Origin: Microbacterium proteolyticum
GTDB taxonomy: Bacteria; Actinomycetota; Actinomycetes; Actinomycetales; Microbacteriaceae
Assembly (NCBI RefSeq): GCF_029639405.1
Contig: NZ_CP121274.1
Coordinates: forward strand, 1,054,001 to 1,118,000
DNA length: 64,000 nt
Direction: 5' to 3'
In this document: positions 51,012 through 59,420 of the stretch, piece by piece
Numbering within the stretch: the first letter of the stretch is position 1
Layout of the letters: each line of letters begins with the position of its first letter
Translations under genes and position numbers: made by a program
Notes under the pieces: generated by a model
The model's database searches: none
What the model was told of the DNA's origin: nothing
The model's input: only the letters and a program-made list of their open reading frames with translations

Positions 51012-53251
51012 GCCGACGTCCTTCGCGTGTCTGGAATTCGAGTATTCGTCGATGGCTCGACGGGAGTGCTGCGACGGAGTCCGTGAGCCTGTGATGGGCC
51101 CCGCGGGGCGGGCGGGTCAGATCGTTGCCTGCCTGCGTCCGAGGTAGACCCGTTGATGCGCGCCCCGCGTGGGCGGACCGGGATGCCGGCGCTATGCAAA
51201 TGCCGGTTGATGGTCATCTCGCTACAGCCGGCGAGCTGCGCGATCTGTGCGATGGTCCAGTGCTTCGTTTCATAGTGATCGCGGAGCCAACGGGGGTCGA
51301 GGTCGAAGGTGCGGGGTCGTCCCCTTCGAGTCCGGGTGCCCGCGTCGGCGAGAATGCGACCCACTGTCTGCCGAGACACCCTCGTGTCTGCGGCGATCGT
51401 GTAGGTGGAAGCTCCCGCCGCGTACACCTGCGTCAGCCGGTCTGGTGGCATGGCTTCTGTCGCTGTCGCTCGTGCCGGCCGGATGGGCGGCCACGACGGC
51501 GCGATCTGGGGTCCGACTTCCGGGAGCTGAGGGGTGGGTTCGGGTGTCCAGGTGACGGGCTCCTGAATGCCGTTGGCGACGAGGAACTCTGCGGCGATCT
51601 GATCGAGCGCCGCCCGCACCGCCGGCGGGAGCTCCTCTACGAAGCGGGCTACGGCGGGCGGGCTCGCCCTGGTCGTGTGCCACGCCGTAGGCATCGCACG
51701 CAGCGGGTTCCCGGAGAGTTCTTGGTACAGGGCTGCGCGCGCCAACTCCCAGCGTCGTCCGCTCCCTGGGGACACGCCCGCGTCCCGGCAGAGCTGCCCC
51801 CACTGTGATTCGGGCAGGAGATCGGTGTAGTCGAGGTGGCGGCGGCGGGCGTAGTCGATGGGCACGTCTTGCGTGTCCAATAGAGCTGCCAGGCGGAGGA
51901 CCGCGTGCAGGGTCGTCACGTGGTGAGTGCTGCGGCCCAGCTCACGCATCACGTGCGTCACCTGCCGTGACGGTGCGTGCGGATCGAGCAGCGCGAGCGC
52001 GGCGGAGTGTGTGAGCCTCGTGCCGGTAAACACGACCGCTGCTGCCAGCGCGGACGCGGCGATCTCGTTGTCGACCCGCAGTGGGGCGTACTGGGCGATC
52101 CAGTCCCCCCACAACTGTGCCGGCACTTTCCGTGCTCGCTCTTCCGGGCTGACGCCCGACGGCGGTGCGGACTGCAGAAACACGGTGGGGCGGCGGCGGC
52201 GACCCAGCGCGGCCGCGATCAGGGTCTGTAGTTGTGGTGTGTGCGCGGTGTACGACGTGCTGTGCGCCAGCCGCCCCTGCAGCAGGGAGATGATCGCGGC
52301 CGGATTGGTCAGTGCGCGGTGACCGAGGGTGGTGCCGACAGCGGCCCCGACGGCAGAGTCTGGTCGCGCCCGGATCGCCCTCGTCCAGTCCTCGCTCATC
52401 TCGAACAGCCCAATGAGCTCCCGGCCCAGCGGGCTCGCGTCGATGCTGTGACCGCCGACGATTGCGTCCCGCGCGGTGCGGGACAGTAGCCGAATGTCTT
52501 CCAACACAGGCACGGCCGGCTGCGGTGCATCAGCATAGATCCCGAACTGCGCCTGACCGGTGGAGACGATGCGCATCATCGCCCGTTGCGCATCCAGCAC
52601 CGCCTGCGGCACCGGCGTGCGGGTCCGGTCCTCGGTGAGGTCCGCGCGACACCGGTTGGCCTGCGGACCCCTCCCCGGACCCCGCACGGGATTGTGGCAA
52701 CGCCCGGGAACGGGAACAAGTGCGAGCGGGTGAGCGCGGTGTCGGGCAGGAAGATCACAGGTCTGGCACCGATCCACGAGAAGGCGGCGGTGGCGGGCAC
52801 AGGCGAACCCGAACGGGAACTGCCACGACATCCGCCACCGTCCACCCGAATCGACCAGGCATTCCGGGCAGTATCGTCCCGCGGTCCCTGCAGCCGGGCA
52901 TTGCGCGCTGATCCGACCCTGCCGGGTATAGCGGATCGCGTGACGGGCGAAGCGCATCCTCGTCATCTCGTGAAACTGATCGGCAGGGATGCCCGTGGAA
53001 GCCTCAAGCCGGGCAGCCTGCTCCTCGGTGAGGGTTGTGGCCCACTTGTCCGCCATCCACGCGGTCGCCGATACAGCCAAACCCTTCTCCTGCTCGATGA
53101 GACCGAGCGCGCATGCCATCTCGTTCATCGTCGCCCCATAGGTGGCCGCCATCTTCTCCAGCCAGGAATCGAACGGCTCATCCGGCAGTGGCCGCACCCG
53201 AAACGGCAGCACCCGCACCTCGTCGGAACGCGTCGCGGCCTTGCCGGTCAT
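51008..53251 (-). CDS. tniQ: TniQ/TnsD-family target-selection protein
   Basis: A 747-residue TniQ-family protein. The N-terminal TniQ domain begins LPFRVRPLPDEPFDSWLEKM, and its zinc site is seen as YCPECLVD followed by FACARHRRLLVDRCQTC (about residues 130-165). The C-terminal half has two helix-turn-helix segments: TQVYAAGASTYTIAADTRVS with RQTVGRILADAG, and WTIAQIAQLAGCSEMTINRH. The size is that of TnsD-type proteins that read a fixed attachment site, here probably the dnaB 3' end. It overlaps tnsC by 4 bp. Confidence 0.88.
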   Translation of the reverse strand: MTGKAATRSDEVRVLPFRVRPLPDEPFDSWLEKMAATYGATMNEMACALGLIEQEKGLAVSATAWMADKWATTLTEEQAARLEASTGIPADQFHEMTRMRFARHAIRYTRQGRISAQCPAAGTAGRYCPECLVDSGGRWRMSWQFPFGFACARHRRLLVDRCQTCDLPARHRAHPLALVPVPGRCHNPVRGPGRGPQANRCRADLTEDRTRTPVPQAVLDAQRAMMRIVSTGQAQFGIYADAPQPAVPVLEDIRLLSRTARDAIVGGHSIDASPLGRELIGLFEMSEDWTRAIRARPDSAVGAAVGTTLGHRALTNPAAIISLLQGRLAHSTSYTAHTPQLQTLIAAALGRRRRPTVFLQSAPPSGVSPEERARKVPAQLWGDWIAQYAPLRVDNEIAASALAAAVVFTGTRLTHSAALALLDPHAPSRQVTHVMRELGRSTHHVTTLHAVLRLAALLDTQDVPIDYARRRHLDYTDLLPESQWGQLCRDAGVSPGSGRRWELARAALYQELSGNPLRAMPTAWHTTRASPPAVARFVEELPPAVRAALDQIAAEFLVANGIQEPVTWTPEPTPQLPEVGPQIAPSWPPIRPARATATEAMPPDRLTQVYAAGASTYTIAADTRVSRQTVGRILADAGTRTRRGRPRTFDLDPRWLRDHYETKHWTIAQIAQLAGCSEMTINRHLHSAGIPVRPRGARINGSTSDAGRQRSDPPAPRGPSQAHGLRRSTPVEPSTNTRIPDTRRTSA

Positions 53252-54408
53252 GCGGCTGCCACCTCGCCACCCTGGGTCTTTCGGCGGCGGCCCGCTCTCT
53301 GGCTTCGAAGCTGCCGTTCCAGCTTCGCCTCCAGCTCACGACGTTCCGTCTCGGCGCCCTCGTCGATGCGAATATCATCGAGCAGCTCCCGATCGATGCG
53401 TTCCCTGCCGGTGCGGATTGCGCGCGATGCGCCGCGGCGGATCAGGTCCATCAGCGACCCGATGTTCCCGGTCGTGCGGGCGAACAGGTACCGCGAGAGG
53501 TCGACGAGCATCCCGTCTCTCCCGTCGGTCAGCACGAGGGCCTGGTCGATGCCGAACAGCAGCCGGTCCCATTCATCGCGGCCGCGTTTGTGGGCGAGGG
53601 TGAAAGGTTCCAGGCTGAGGACTGTCCACCGTCGGAAGGTCTGCGCCATTGCTGCGCCTTCGCCGGTCTGGCCCTCCCCGACGAGTCCCCGCTTGCGGAG
53701 GGCGACACCGGCGAACAGGAACGTGGCGTTGTATTCATTCGAGAGCCACTTCAACTGGTTCGCGACCTCTACCCCGTCACGGGTATTCATCCGCAGGAAG
53801 TGGAGATCATCAACGATCACCAGGCGCGTGTCGTGGCGTTCGATGCACTCCGCGGCTGCCCGGGCAAGATCTCTACCCGCCATCGAGCGGTGCAGGATCC
53901 CGGCGGTGGCGGGGTGGGCGTAGAACCCGAGGATCATCATGTGCAGACCCTTGATCGTCGGCCGGCCCGTCAACGTCACATGACACACCGGCAGGTGCCG
54001 CACGTCCCGGTCCTGATCCAGCCACTCCCCGGCCTCCGCGATCCGCTGCTGGTGGAACACTCGACCGAAGTTGTTCACCACCGTGGACTTCCCGAGCGCC
54101 GGCGGCGCGTCGATCGCCGCCGCTGACTTCACCCGGTCGGCGTCTTGCAGGTTCGAGTCCAGGATGTCGCCGAGTTGCAACTCGATCTCCTGCACCTGTC
54201 GGGTGCGCAGCAGGATGTTCGCGTGCCACTGACGCCGCGCCAAGTCATACCCGACACGCTCCTGCGTGGATAGCGCCGCCAGCCGCTTCAGCGTGAGGGT
54301 GTCCGGACGGGTCCGGGCTGGGCGTTCTGCGAAGTCGTTCCACCCCTCGTAGGTGGACAGGCTCCGCTGCCGTGCTCCCGCCTGCGGCTGGGGCTGGGTG
54401 GTTGTCAT
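53248..54408 (-). CDS. tnsC: TnsC/TniB-like AAA+ regulator of transposition
   Basis: A 386-residue AAA+ ATPase that links target selection with the transposase. Walker A is IDAPPALGKSTVV, in which the first Gly of the consensus is replaced by Ala; Walker B is LVIVDDLHFL. ARTTGNIGSLMDLIRRGASR is the sensor-2 region. The C-terminus is Arg/Lys-rich. The ATG overlaps the tnsB stop and its stop overlaps the tniQ start, both as ATGA. Confidence 0.88.
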   Translation of the reverse strand: MTTTQPQPQAGARQRSLSTYEGWNDFAERPARTRPDTLTLKRLAALSTQERVGYDLARRQWHANILLRTRQVQEIELQLGDILDSNLQDADRVKSAAAIDAPPALGKSTVVNNFGRVFHQQRIAEAGEWLDQDRDVRHLPVCHVTLTGRPTIKGLHMMILGFYAHPATAGILHRSMAGRDLARAAAECIERHDTRLVIVDDLHFLRMNTRDGVEVANQLKWLSNEYNATFLFAGVALRKRGLVGEGQTGEGAAMAQTFRRWTVLSLEPFTLAHKRGRDEWDRLLFGIDQALVLTDGRDGMLVDLSRYLFARTTGNIGSLMDLIRRGASRAIRTGRERIDRELLDDIRIDEGAETERRELEAKLERQLRSQRAGRRRKTQGGEVAAA

Positions 54409-56618
54409 CGGAGCATCTCCATCGGCTCGAAGCGGTAGTCGCCACGGATGGTGGGCTCGTCGATGTCGTCCTCGTCGTCATCATCTCCGGTCTCCGGCAC
54501 ATCGACCCGTGTCCTCGGATCCCTCACCCCGCCGGTCAGCTCCGTCGCCAGGTCCGACCCGGCCGTGAGTTCTGCGTCCAGCATCCGTTGCACCGTCCGC
54601 AACGACCACACCCCTTCCGGATCGGGGTTCTTCTCATCCAGGCGGGCCGCCATCCGGGCGCTCATCCGCCGCTCCGACGGTGTCAACCCTCGGCCCGCGC
54701 CCCAGTCCTCGAGCAACTGCGCGGCAACATCATCGACCTGCGAGGGGCGGCCCTGCCGGATCGCAATCTTCTTCGCATACTCCAACGCGTCCAAACTGAA
54801 CGGGGTGTCGAACGCGTCCTTGTGCTCCCACTCCAGGGTGTGCCAGGTGTGATCCTCCGGGTCGTGGAAGTAGATCTTCGTCAGGTCGTCCGGGTTCACC
54901 ACGAACGGCCACTCCGTGCCCGTGTCCCGGTGGATCGACCGGGCCCGGTTGCGGTACTTCGCCACCGAATCCCCCGTGTAGCGAAGATTGTGAATCTCCA
55001 CCCCATAGTGGTTGAACTGACGCTTCACCACCGGCAGCAGCTCCAACAGCACATTCCGGTCCGTCGGCATCCGCAGCGAACCCGCGACAGCGAGCCCCTG
55101 GTCATACTTCTGCGCCGGACTCAACTTCACACCCGGGAGGCTGGGATCGGCGAGCGACTCATGCGGGCGGAGGTGATAGACCGTCGCGATCCACTCGCGG
55201 ATGATCTGCTCCAACTGCGGAACCGTATACACCGCCTCACCCTCAACATCGTCCCCACGACCCGACACGTCCGCACCCTTGTAGCCGGGGAGCTCCTGCA
55301 GGAGAGAGTCGAGAGTGCGAAAGAAGCGCTCCACCGGGCTCTTGTCGGTGGGCTGGTAGATACGGGCTGGCTGGATTGATATGCCCAGTCGGGCGCACGC
55401 GGTGGTGACATGCTCGGAGAGGAAAGGGCGACCGTGGTCCACGACGATCGTCTCGGGCAAGATGCCGGCGCGTGTGAAACGGGCGACATCGGTTCGGGTG
55501 GGGTCGACGAGCACCGTGTCAGGCACGCCGTGATACGGGACACGAGCGGCGGTATCCCAACTGCCCGGTAGGTCGAACGGCAGCATCGCTTCGACGAGAA
55601 CACCGGACACGTCGATGGACTTGGTCGATCCTGGCGTCAAGCGCAGCCCGAGAATGCACCGTGAGTAGAGATCGATCGCGACCGTGAGGTCCGCGCAGAC
55701 CCACTTGCCCGTCACCGGAGCGACGGCGAACACATTCAGTGGGGTGGTGTCAAGAAGTACGAACTCACCGGGACGTGACGCGGTCAACCGTCCGTAGGGA
55801 GCGGCGGGCCGGTTCGCGATCGATCTCTTTGCCTTCGTGGAACCCGCGAAAGTGCCTCGTCCGCGGGTGAGCTCGTCCAAGCCCCGGTATGCGCTGGCGG
55901 TGGACGGGAATGTGACGACGTCGGGGCCGTGAAGTCTCTCGATGCGTGCGCGGATCCGGGCGAGGATGATCTTCTTCTGCACCTTGGACTGATCGTCCTG
56001 CTCATCGAGTATCGTTCGCGCGGCGTCAACCCACCGCGGGTCGAAGTTTGTCAGTGCCGCACCCGTCCGTGACATCCGGGTATCGATGAGACCCGCTTCC
56101 CCGGTGTCTCGATACCGGGAGACCCATCGCTCCAGGGTCCGTAGGCCTATGTCGAGCTCTTTGGCCTTGGCCTTCTGTCGCTCTCGGAGCGGCCGTTGCG
56201 GGTGGTACTCCAGTCGTGGCTCGCCCTCTCGGGCGACCTCACGACTGCCCGACCGGTATCCCGTGAGCACCTCACGGACGTGATCCGCCCGATGGTGAGC
56301 ACCCGCCTGAGCGGACTGGGTTGCGTCCGACCAGACAAGCATCAAAGGTTGCGTCTGCTCGTCGTCGCCCACCCTGCCTGGCACGTGCACTCTGCCGCCT
56401 TCCGACTCCGGTTGCAGCACATCGATCATGCGGAGACGGCGAGTGCGCCCATCCGCGGTGCGGACGATGACGGCGCCATCACCGATCTCCGCGACCGTGC
56501 ACATCTTTCCGTCGTAGGCAATCTGGGCCCCCGGGCTGACCTTCCAGGTGTTCTTCATCGGACGCGTTTCCCTTCTCGTTGATCTGCGGGTGTGTGGATC
56601 GTCGCGCTCGACACTCAT
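54405..56618 (-). CDS. tnsB: TnsB-like DDE transposase
   Basis: A 737-residue Mu/Tn7-type transposase. Helix-turn-helix regions are at RERQKAKAKELDIGLRTLER and onward. The catalytic core has the DDE set: LLDTTPLNVF (D), ETIVVDHGRPFLS (D) and TDKSPVERFFRTLDS (E). A Mu-C beta-barrel follows and an acidic tail (ETGDDDDEDDIDE) that could contact TnsC. I chose the ATG at 56616-56618 because it overlaps the tnsA stop (ATGA) exactly as the other genes in this operon do; the ATG at 56558 (MKNTWKVS) is an alternative. Confidence 0.88.
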   Translation of the reverse strand: MSVERDDPHTRRSTRRETRPMKNTWKVSPGAQIAYDGKMCTVAEIGDGAVIVRTADGRTRRLRMIDVLQPESEGGRVHVPGRVGDDEQTQPLMLVWSDATQSAQAGAHHRADHVREVLTGYRSGSREVAREGEPRLEYHPQRPLRERQKAKAKELDIGLRTLERWVSRYRDTGEAGLIDTRMSRTGAALTNFDPRWVDAARTILDEQDDQSKVQKKIILARIRARIERLHGPDVVTFPSTASAYRGLDELTRGRGTFAGSTKAKRSIANRPAAPYGRLTASRPGEFVLLDTTPLNVFAVAPVTGKWVCADLTVAIDLYSRCILGLRLTPGSTKSIDVSGVLVEAMLPFDLPGSWDTAARVPYHGVPDTVLVDPTRTDVARFTRAGILPETIVVDHGRPFLSEHVTTACARLGISIQPARIYQPTDKSPVERFFRTLDSLLQELPGYKGADVSGRGDDVEGEAVYTVPQLEQIIREWIATVYHLRPHESLADPSLPGVKLSPAQKYDQGLAVAGSLRMPTDRNVLLELLPVVKRQFNHYGVEIHNLRYTGDSVAKYRNRARSIHRDTGTEWPFVVNPDDLTKIYFHDPEDHTWHTLEWEHKDAFDTPFSLDALEYAKKIAIRQGRPSQVDDVAAQLLEDWGAGRGLTPSERRMSARMAARLDEKNPDPEGVWSLRTVQRMLDAELTAGSDLATELTGGVRDPRTRVDVPETGDDDDEDDIDEPTIRGDYRFEPMEMLR

Positions 56619-57334
56619 GTCTCCAGGAGGCTGGTGATGTCGAGCACGCGGGTGAGGTCCGTGTGCAGGCGCCGCGTCCACATCAGGTGCAACACAACGG
56701 ACCGAGCCAATCGCGGATCGGCAGTGATCGCCGTGACAGCTCGCACCGCTTCGCCGAATGTGACCGGAGTGGATAGCAACTCTGCTGCGCCATCGACTTC
56801 GGACTCGAGGAACTGGAAGCGCCGCCTATACCCGGCGAGGAACCGCACGTTCGCCAGCACGACAGGATCGGGCTCGGATTGCACCCGGTACTCCCAGCCG
56901 TGCCCCTCGATCACGCGCCGCGACCATCCCAGAGAATCGCGCACTTTCGGGCGTGACAACTTCTCAGCCGGCTTCACATCAACCACGCACCCCGACTCAT
57001 CGGCGTGGACGAACAGGTAATCCGGGACGTGCTTGCGGCGCGTGCCGCGATCATCGCCGTCGAGCAGAAACGGCTGCGAGAGGATCCACACCACCCGCGG
57101 GTCGAAGTCGGCCAGCAGCAGGTTCACATACTCCAACCGCGACTCGTACCCCACCGGGGCCTCCATCGTCGCCGACCAGTACGAGCCGGAGAAGTGTCGC
57201 TGCTTGCGGTACCAACGAAACTCCCGCCACGGCACCGCGGTATCGAACTGACGAAGACGAACATCATTCAAGGCGATGACATCGACGTGATCGTCTGACC
57301 TGCGAATCTGAACCGTCGACGCCAGCCCGGTCAC
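56615..57334 (-). CDS. tnsA: TnsA-like endonuclease subunit
   Basis: A 239-residue TnsA-family nuclease, first gene of the transposition operon. The restriction-like core is visible: YESRLEYVNLLLADFDPRVV (E and D), RRKHVPDYLFVHADESGCVV (D) and VDVKPAEKL (K). It cuts the 5' ends of the transposon so that the element moves by cut-and-paste. The start is the GTG at 57332-57334 with GGGAG upstream. Palindromes lie in the upstream 330 bp. Confidence 0.85.
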   Translation of the reverse strand: MTGLASTVQIRRSDDHVDVIALNDVRLRQFDTAVPWREFRWYRKQRHFSGSYWSATMEAPVGYESRLEYVNLLLADFDPRVVWILSQPFLLDGDDRGTRRKHVPDYLFVHADESGCVVDVKPAEKLSRPKVRDSLGWSRRVIEGHGWEYRVQSEPDPVVLANVRFLAGYRRRFQFLESEVDGAAELLSTPVTFGEAVRAVTAITADPRLARSVVLHLMWTRRLHTDLTRVLDITSLLET

Positions 57335-57666
57335 AGCCCCGACGCTCCCTGGTACGACAACGGAAACGAACCAGCCCCTGCGGTCCGGCGGTTTGTGAAC
57401 ATGTCGCCATCATGGGCGCCCACACACGCGTGCATCCATGCACGAAACCACCACGAATACGTAACACACGTCATACCGAGTTGCTCTTGCGAATCGGTCA
57501 ATTACGTACTACGTGACGTACGTTCTAGTGAATGTCACATTCACTGTACTCTCGAAACGACCAGAATCAAGTTGTGTACGTCAGATAGACAACACCGGGA
57601 AGGAAGTCGCCTCGGAATCACCTCGCGCACGTGCCGGACGTCGGTGACGTATGCGAAACTCGGGGC
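57335..57666. promoter_or_regulatory. Divergent control region of the tns operon with palindromes
   Basis: This 332-bp gap lies between tnsA (leftward) and a small winged-helix gene (rightward). It is AT-rich relative to the neighbourhood and contains AGTGAATG-TCA-CATTCACT (57527-57545, perfect 8-bp arms) and ACGTAC...GTACGT (57504-57509 and 57518-57523), next to each other. They are probable operators that keep transposition low. The small protein at 57667 is the nearest candidate repressor. Confidence 0.6.
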
Positions 57667-57990
57667 ATGACGATAGTGGAGCCGATCGCACCAGCGGAGT
57701 CGCGGCTGTTCTTCGGCAACAGCTACATGAACGCTGTCGTCATAGAGATCGCCGCCCTCGAAGGCGACACCTTCTCTCCCAAGCAGATCGTCGAAGCGAC
57801 TGGACTGTTGGGGAGCATCGTCCACCCACTGATCCACAAGCTCCGCGACGCACACTTCCTTGAGTTCGTCGGACGCGTGCCCGGAGAGCGGACCCTGCTC
57901 TACCGGATCCGTGACAACTACTGGTGGGAAGCCGCGCGACGCTACGCCGCCGACCGGGAAGCCGCATCGGCCGAGCGCACGGCTTCCTAA
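57667..57990 (+). CDS. Small winged-helix protein
   Basis: A 107-residue protein with the look of a winged HTH (MNAVVIEIAALEGDTFSPKQ then IVEATGLLGSIVHPLIHKLR and LLYRIRDNYWWEAAR). It is divergent from tnsA and downstream of the palindromes, so it could regulate transposition or the neighbouring CBASS-like genes. Its stop overlaps that of the convergent gene at 57987. Confidence 0.65.
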   Translation: MTIVEPIAPAESRLFFGNSYMNAVVIEIAALEGDTFSPKQIVEATGLLGSIVHPLIHKLRDAHFLEFVGRVPGERTLLYRIRDNYWWEAARRYAADREAASAERTAS

Positions 57991-58718
57991 CTGCCTGGGG
58001 ACTGCAGCGGAACGTAATAGGCATCCAGATCGATTGCTAGAGCTGTTCCCAGCCGGGAAAGTGCGCGATACAGACGCGTCGCGAACCAGATCAGTTCCTG
58101 TCCTCCTGGGGAGTACGCGACCCCGTCAGTCTGATCGAAGGCGCCTCCTCGGACAGCAATGCCGAGATCGAGCCCCGTGGGCTGAGGCTCGGTGATCGAG
58201 CCCACAGCTGCAGCACCGCGGATATCTCCCCAATCAAGATCCGTGCTGAGAAAGACACCCAGGATCGGCTTGGCTTCCGGATCCTGAGCTGGATACGTAC
58301 CGCCTGCATGCCGGATCTCCGCTGAGGTGCGGTGAAGTCGGCGAACGCTGGCGACCTTGTCCCGGGCGTAGTCGAGGTTCTCCTTGTTCATTCTGGGCTT
58401 CACCTCACAAACGGCGTACAAGCTCTCGACCGGCACGAAGCGGACGTCGCCCTGCTCGAAAAAAAGGGGCGAGTACTGTCGATCGAAGATCGCAATGTCG
58501 ATCTGTCCGCTCTGTTGCCCGAGGGAGTCGATTGCGAAGATTGGCCCGACCCCGTATCGCTGGGGAAGAAACTCCCGGAGCACGCTGACCCATTGCTCCT
58601 CGGTGGCGTCACCCTTGGTGCCGGGATGATCTGTGAACTGCGGCATGAGCCCCAGCCCTGTGAGCATGTGGTCCTGCTTCGCCGTATATGCCTTGGCAAG
58701 GTCGAACGGTTCGGACAT
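57987..58718 (-). CDS. DUF6602-like predicted nuclease-fold protein
   Basis: A 243-residue protein resembling the DUF6602 group. Its core reads GVGPIFAIDSLGQQSGQIDI then AIFDRQYSPLFF and FVPVESLYAVCEVKP. D-IAIFD followed by E-V-K is a PD-(D/E)XK-type arrangement. It lies 165 bp behind the JAB gene in the same direction and is the only candidate effector of the CBASS-like operon. The start is the ATG at 58716-58718, with only a weak Shine-Dalgarno. Whether it belongs to the operon is not proven. Confidence 0.6.
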   Translation of the reverse strand: MSEPFDLAKAYTAKQDHMLTGLGLMPQFTDHPGTKGDATEEQWVSVLREFLPQRYGVGPIFAIDSLGQQSGQIDIAIFDRQYSPLFFEQGDVRFVPVESLYAVCEVKPRMNKENLDYARDKVASVRRLHRTSAEIRHAGGTYPAQDPEAKPILGVFLSTDLDWGDIRGAAAVGSITEPQPTGLDLGIAVRGGAFDQTDGVAYSPGGQELIWFATRLYRALSRLGTALAIDLDAYYVPLQSPGS

Positions 58719-58883
58719 GGGTGGTCTCGCTTTCAATGGACGCGGCTGGGAGATCGCCCGCGGGGATGGTGTCGAATGTTCGTGTTCGGACGCCACGCGC
58801 TTTGTGTAGGTCCACGACGTAGTTCTACCCGTCGCGCATAGCGGTCAGCAATGATGTGGGCAGCGGCCGGTACTGGTGAAACC

Positions 58884-59420
58884 TCAACTTCGATGTTGGA
58901 CTTCAGTGGCTTCGCCGGGTGGCATCTGGTTCCGCGAGCCCTGATCGGTTGCTGTGAGTGCGAGCGCGGCACGGTGGAGTTCGATGCCGTCTGGCGATTG
59001 CGCGAGCACCCATACGCTCAGGTGCGGGCGGGGATTCGGTGACCCAATAAGCGCGATGAATCGATGGAAGCGAAGTTCCAAGTCGACGAGGTGGGAGATG
59101 TAGGTGTTGAGATCCAGCGGGCTGGGTTCTGGCGGACCGTTGGGATGGGTGTGCCATTCTCCGATCCATTGTGAGCGGTCGACCTTGTGGGCGCGGTCCG
59201 CGGCGAGTTGGGTGTATTCGAGGTCACGGAGGAAGTAGCCGGGTTGGTGGACGGCGTTCGGACCGGGTGCGGAGGCGGATGTAATGACGAGGGCGTTTTC
59301 GTGTCCGAAGAGTGCACCGCCGGTTTCGAGCGTGGGGTCGCTTCTCGCGATGATCGTTCTGATCGATGTGAGCGCACCCTGGGTGATACCGACGGTCCAG
59401 CTCACGGGTGGCGATGGCAT
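58884..59420 (-). CDS. JAB/JAMM-family isopeptidase (Cap3-like)
   Basis: A 178-residue Mov34/MPN/PAD-1 metalloprotease. The JAMM zinc motif is complete: LETGGALFG with the upstream Glu, then EWHTHPNGPPEPSPLD (HxH-x7-S-x2-D). In type II CBASS the equivalent Cap3 removes the bond formed between the nucleotidyltransferase C-terminus and its target. The start overlaps the E1 gene by 19 bp. Confidence 0.85.
   Translation of the reverse strand: MPSPPVSWTVGITQGALTSIRTIIARSDPTLETGGALFGHENALVITSASAPGPNAVHQPGYFLRDLEYTQLAADRAHKVDRSQWIGEWHTHPNGPPEPSPLDLNTYISHLVDLELRFHRFIALIGSPNPRPHLSVWVLAQSPDGIELHRAALALTATDQGSRNQMPPGEATEVQHRS

Noticed and set aside
57541..57855. Minus-strand frame in the tnsA upstream region
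   Set aside because: It is antisense to the small winged-helix gene and crosses the palindromic operators; no start signal.
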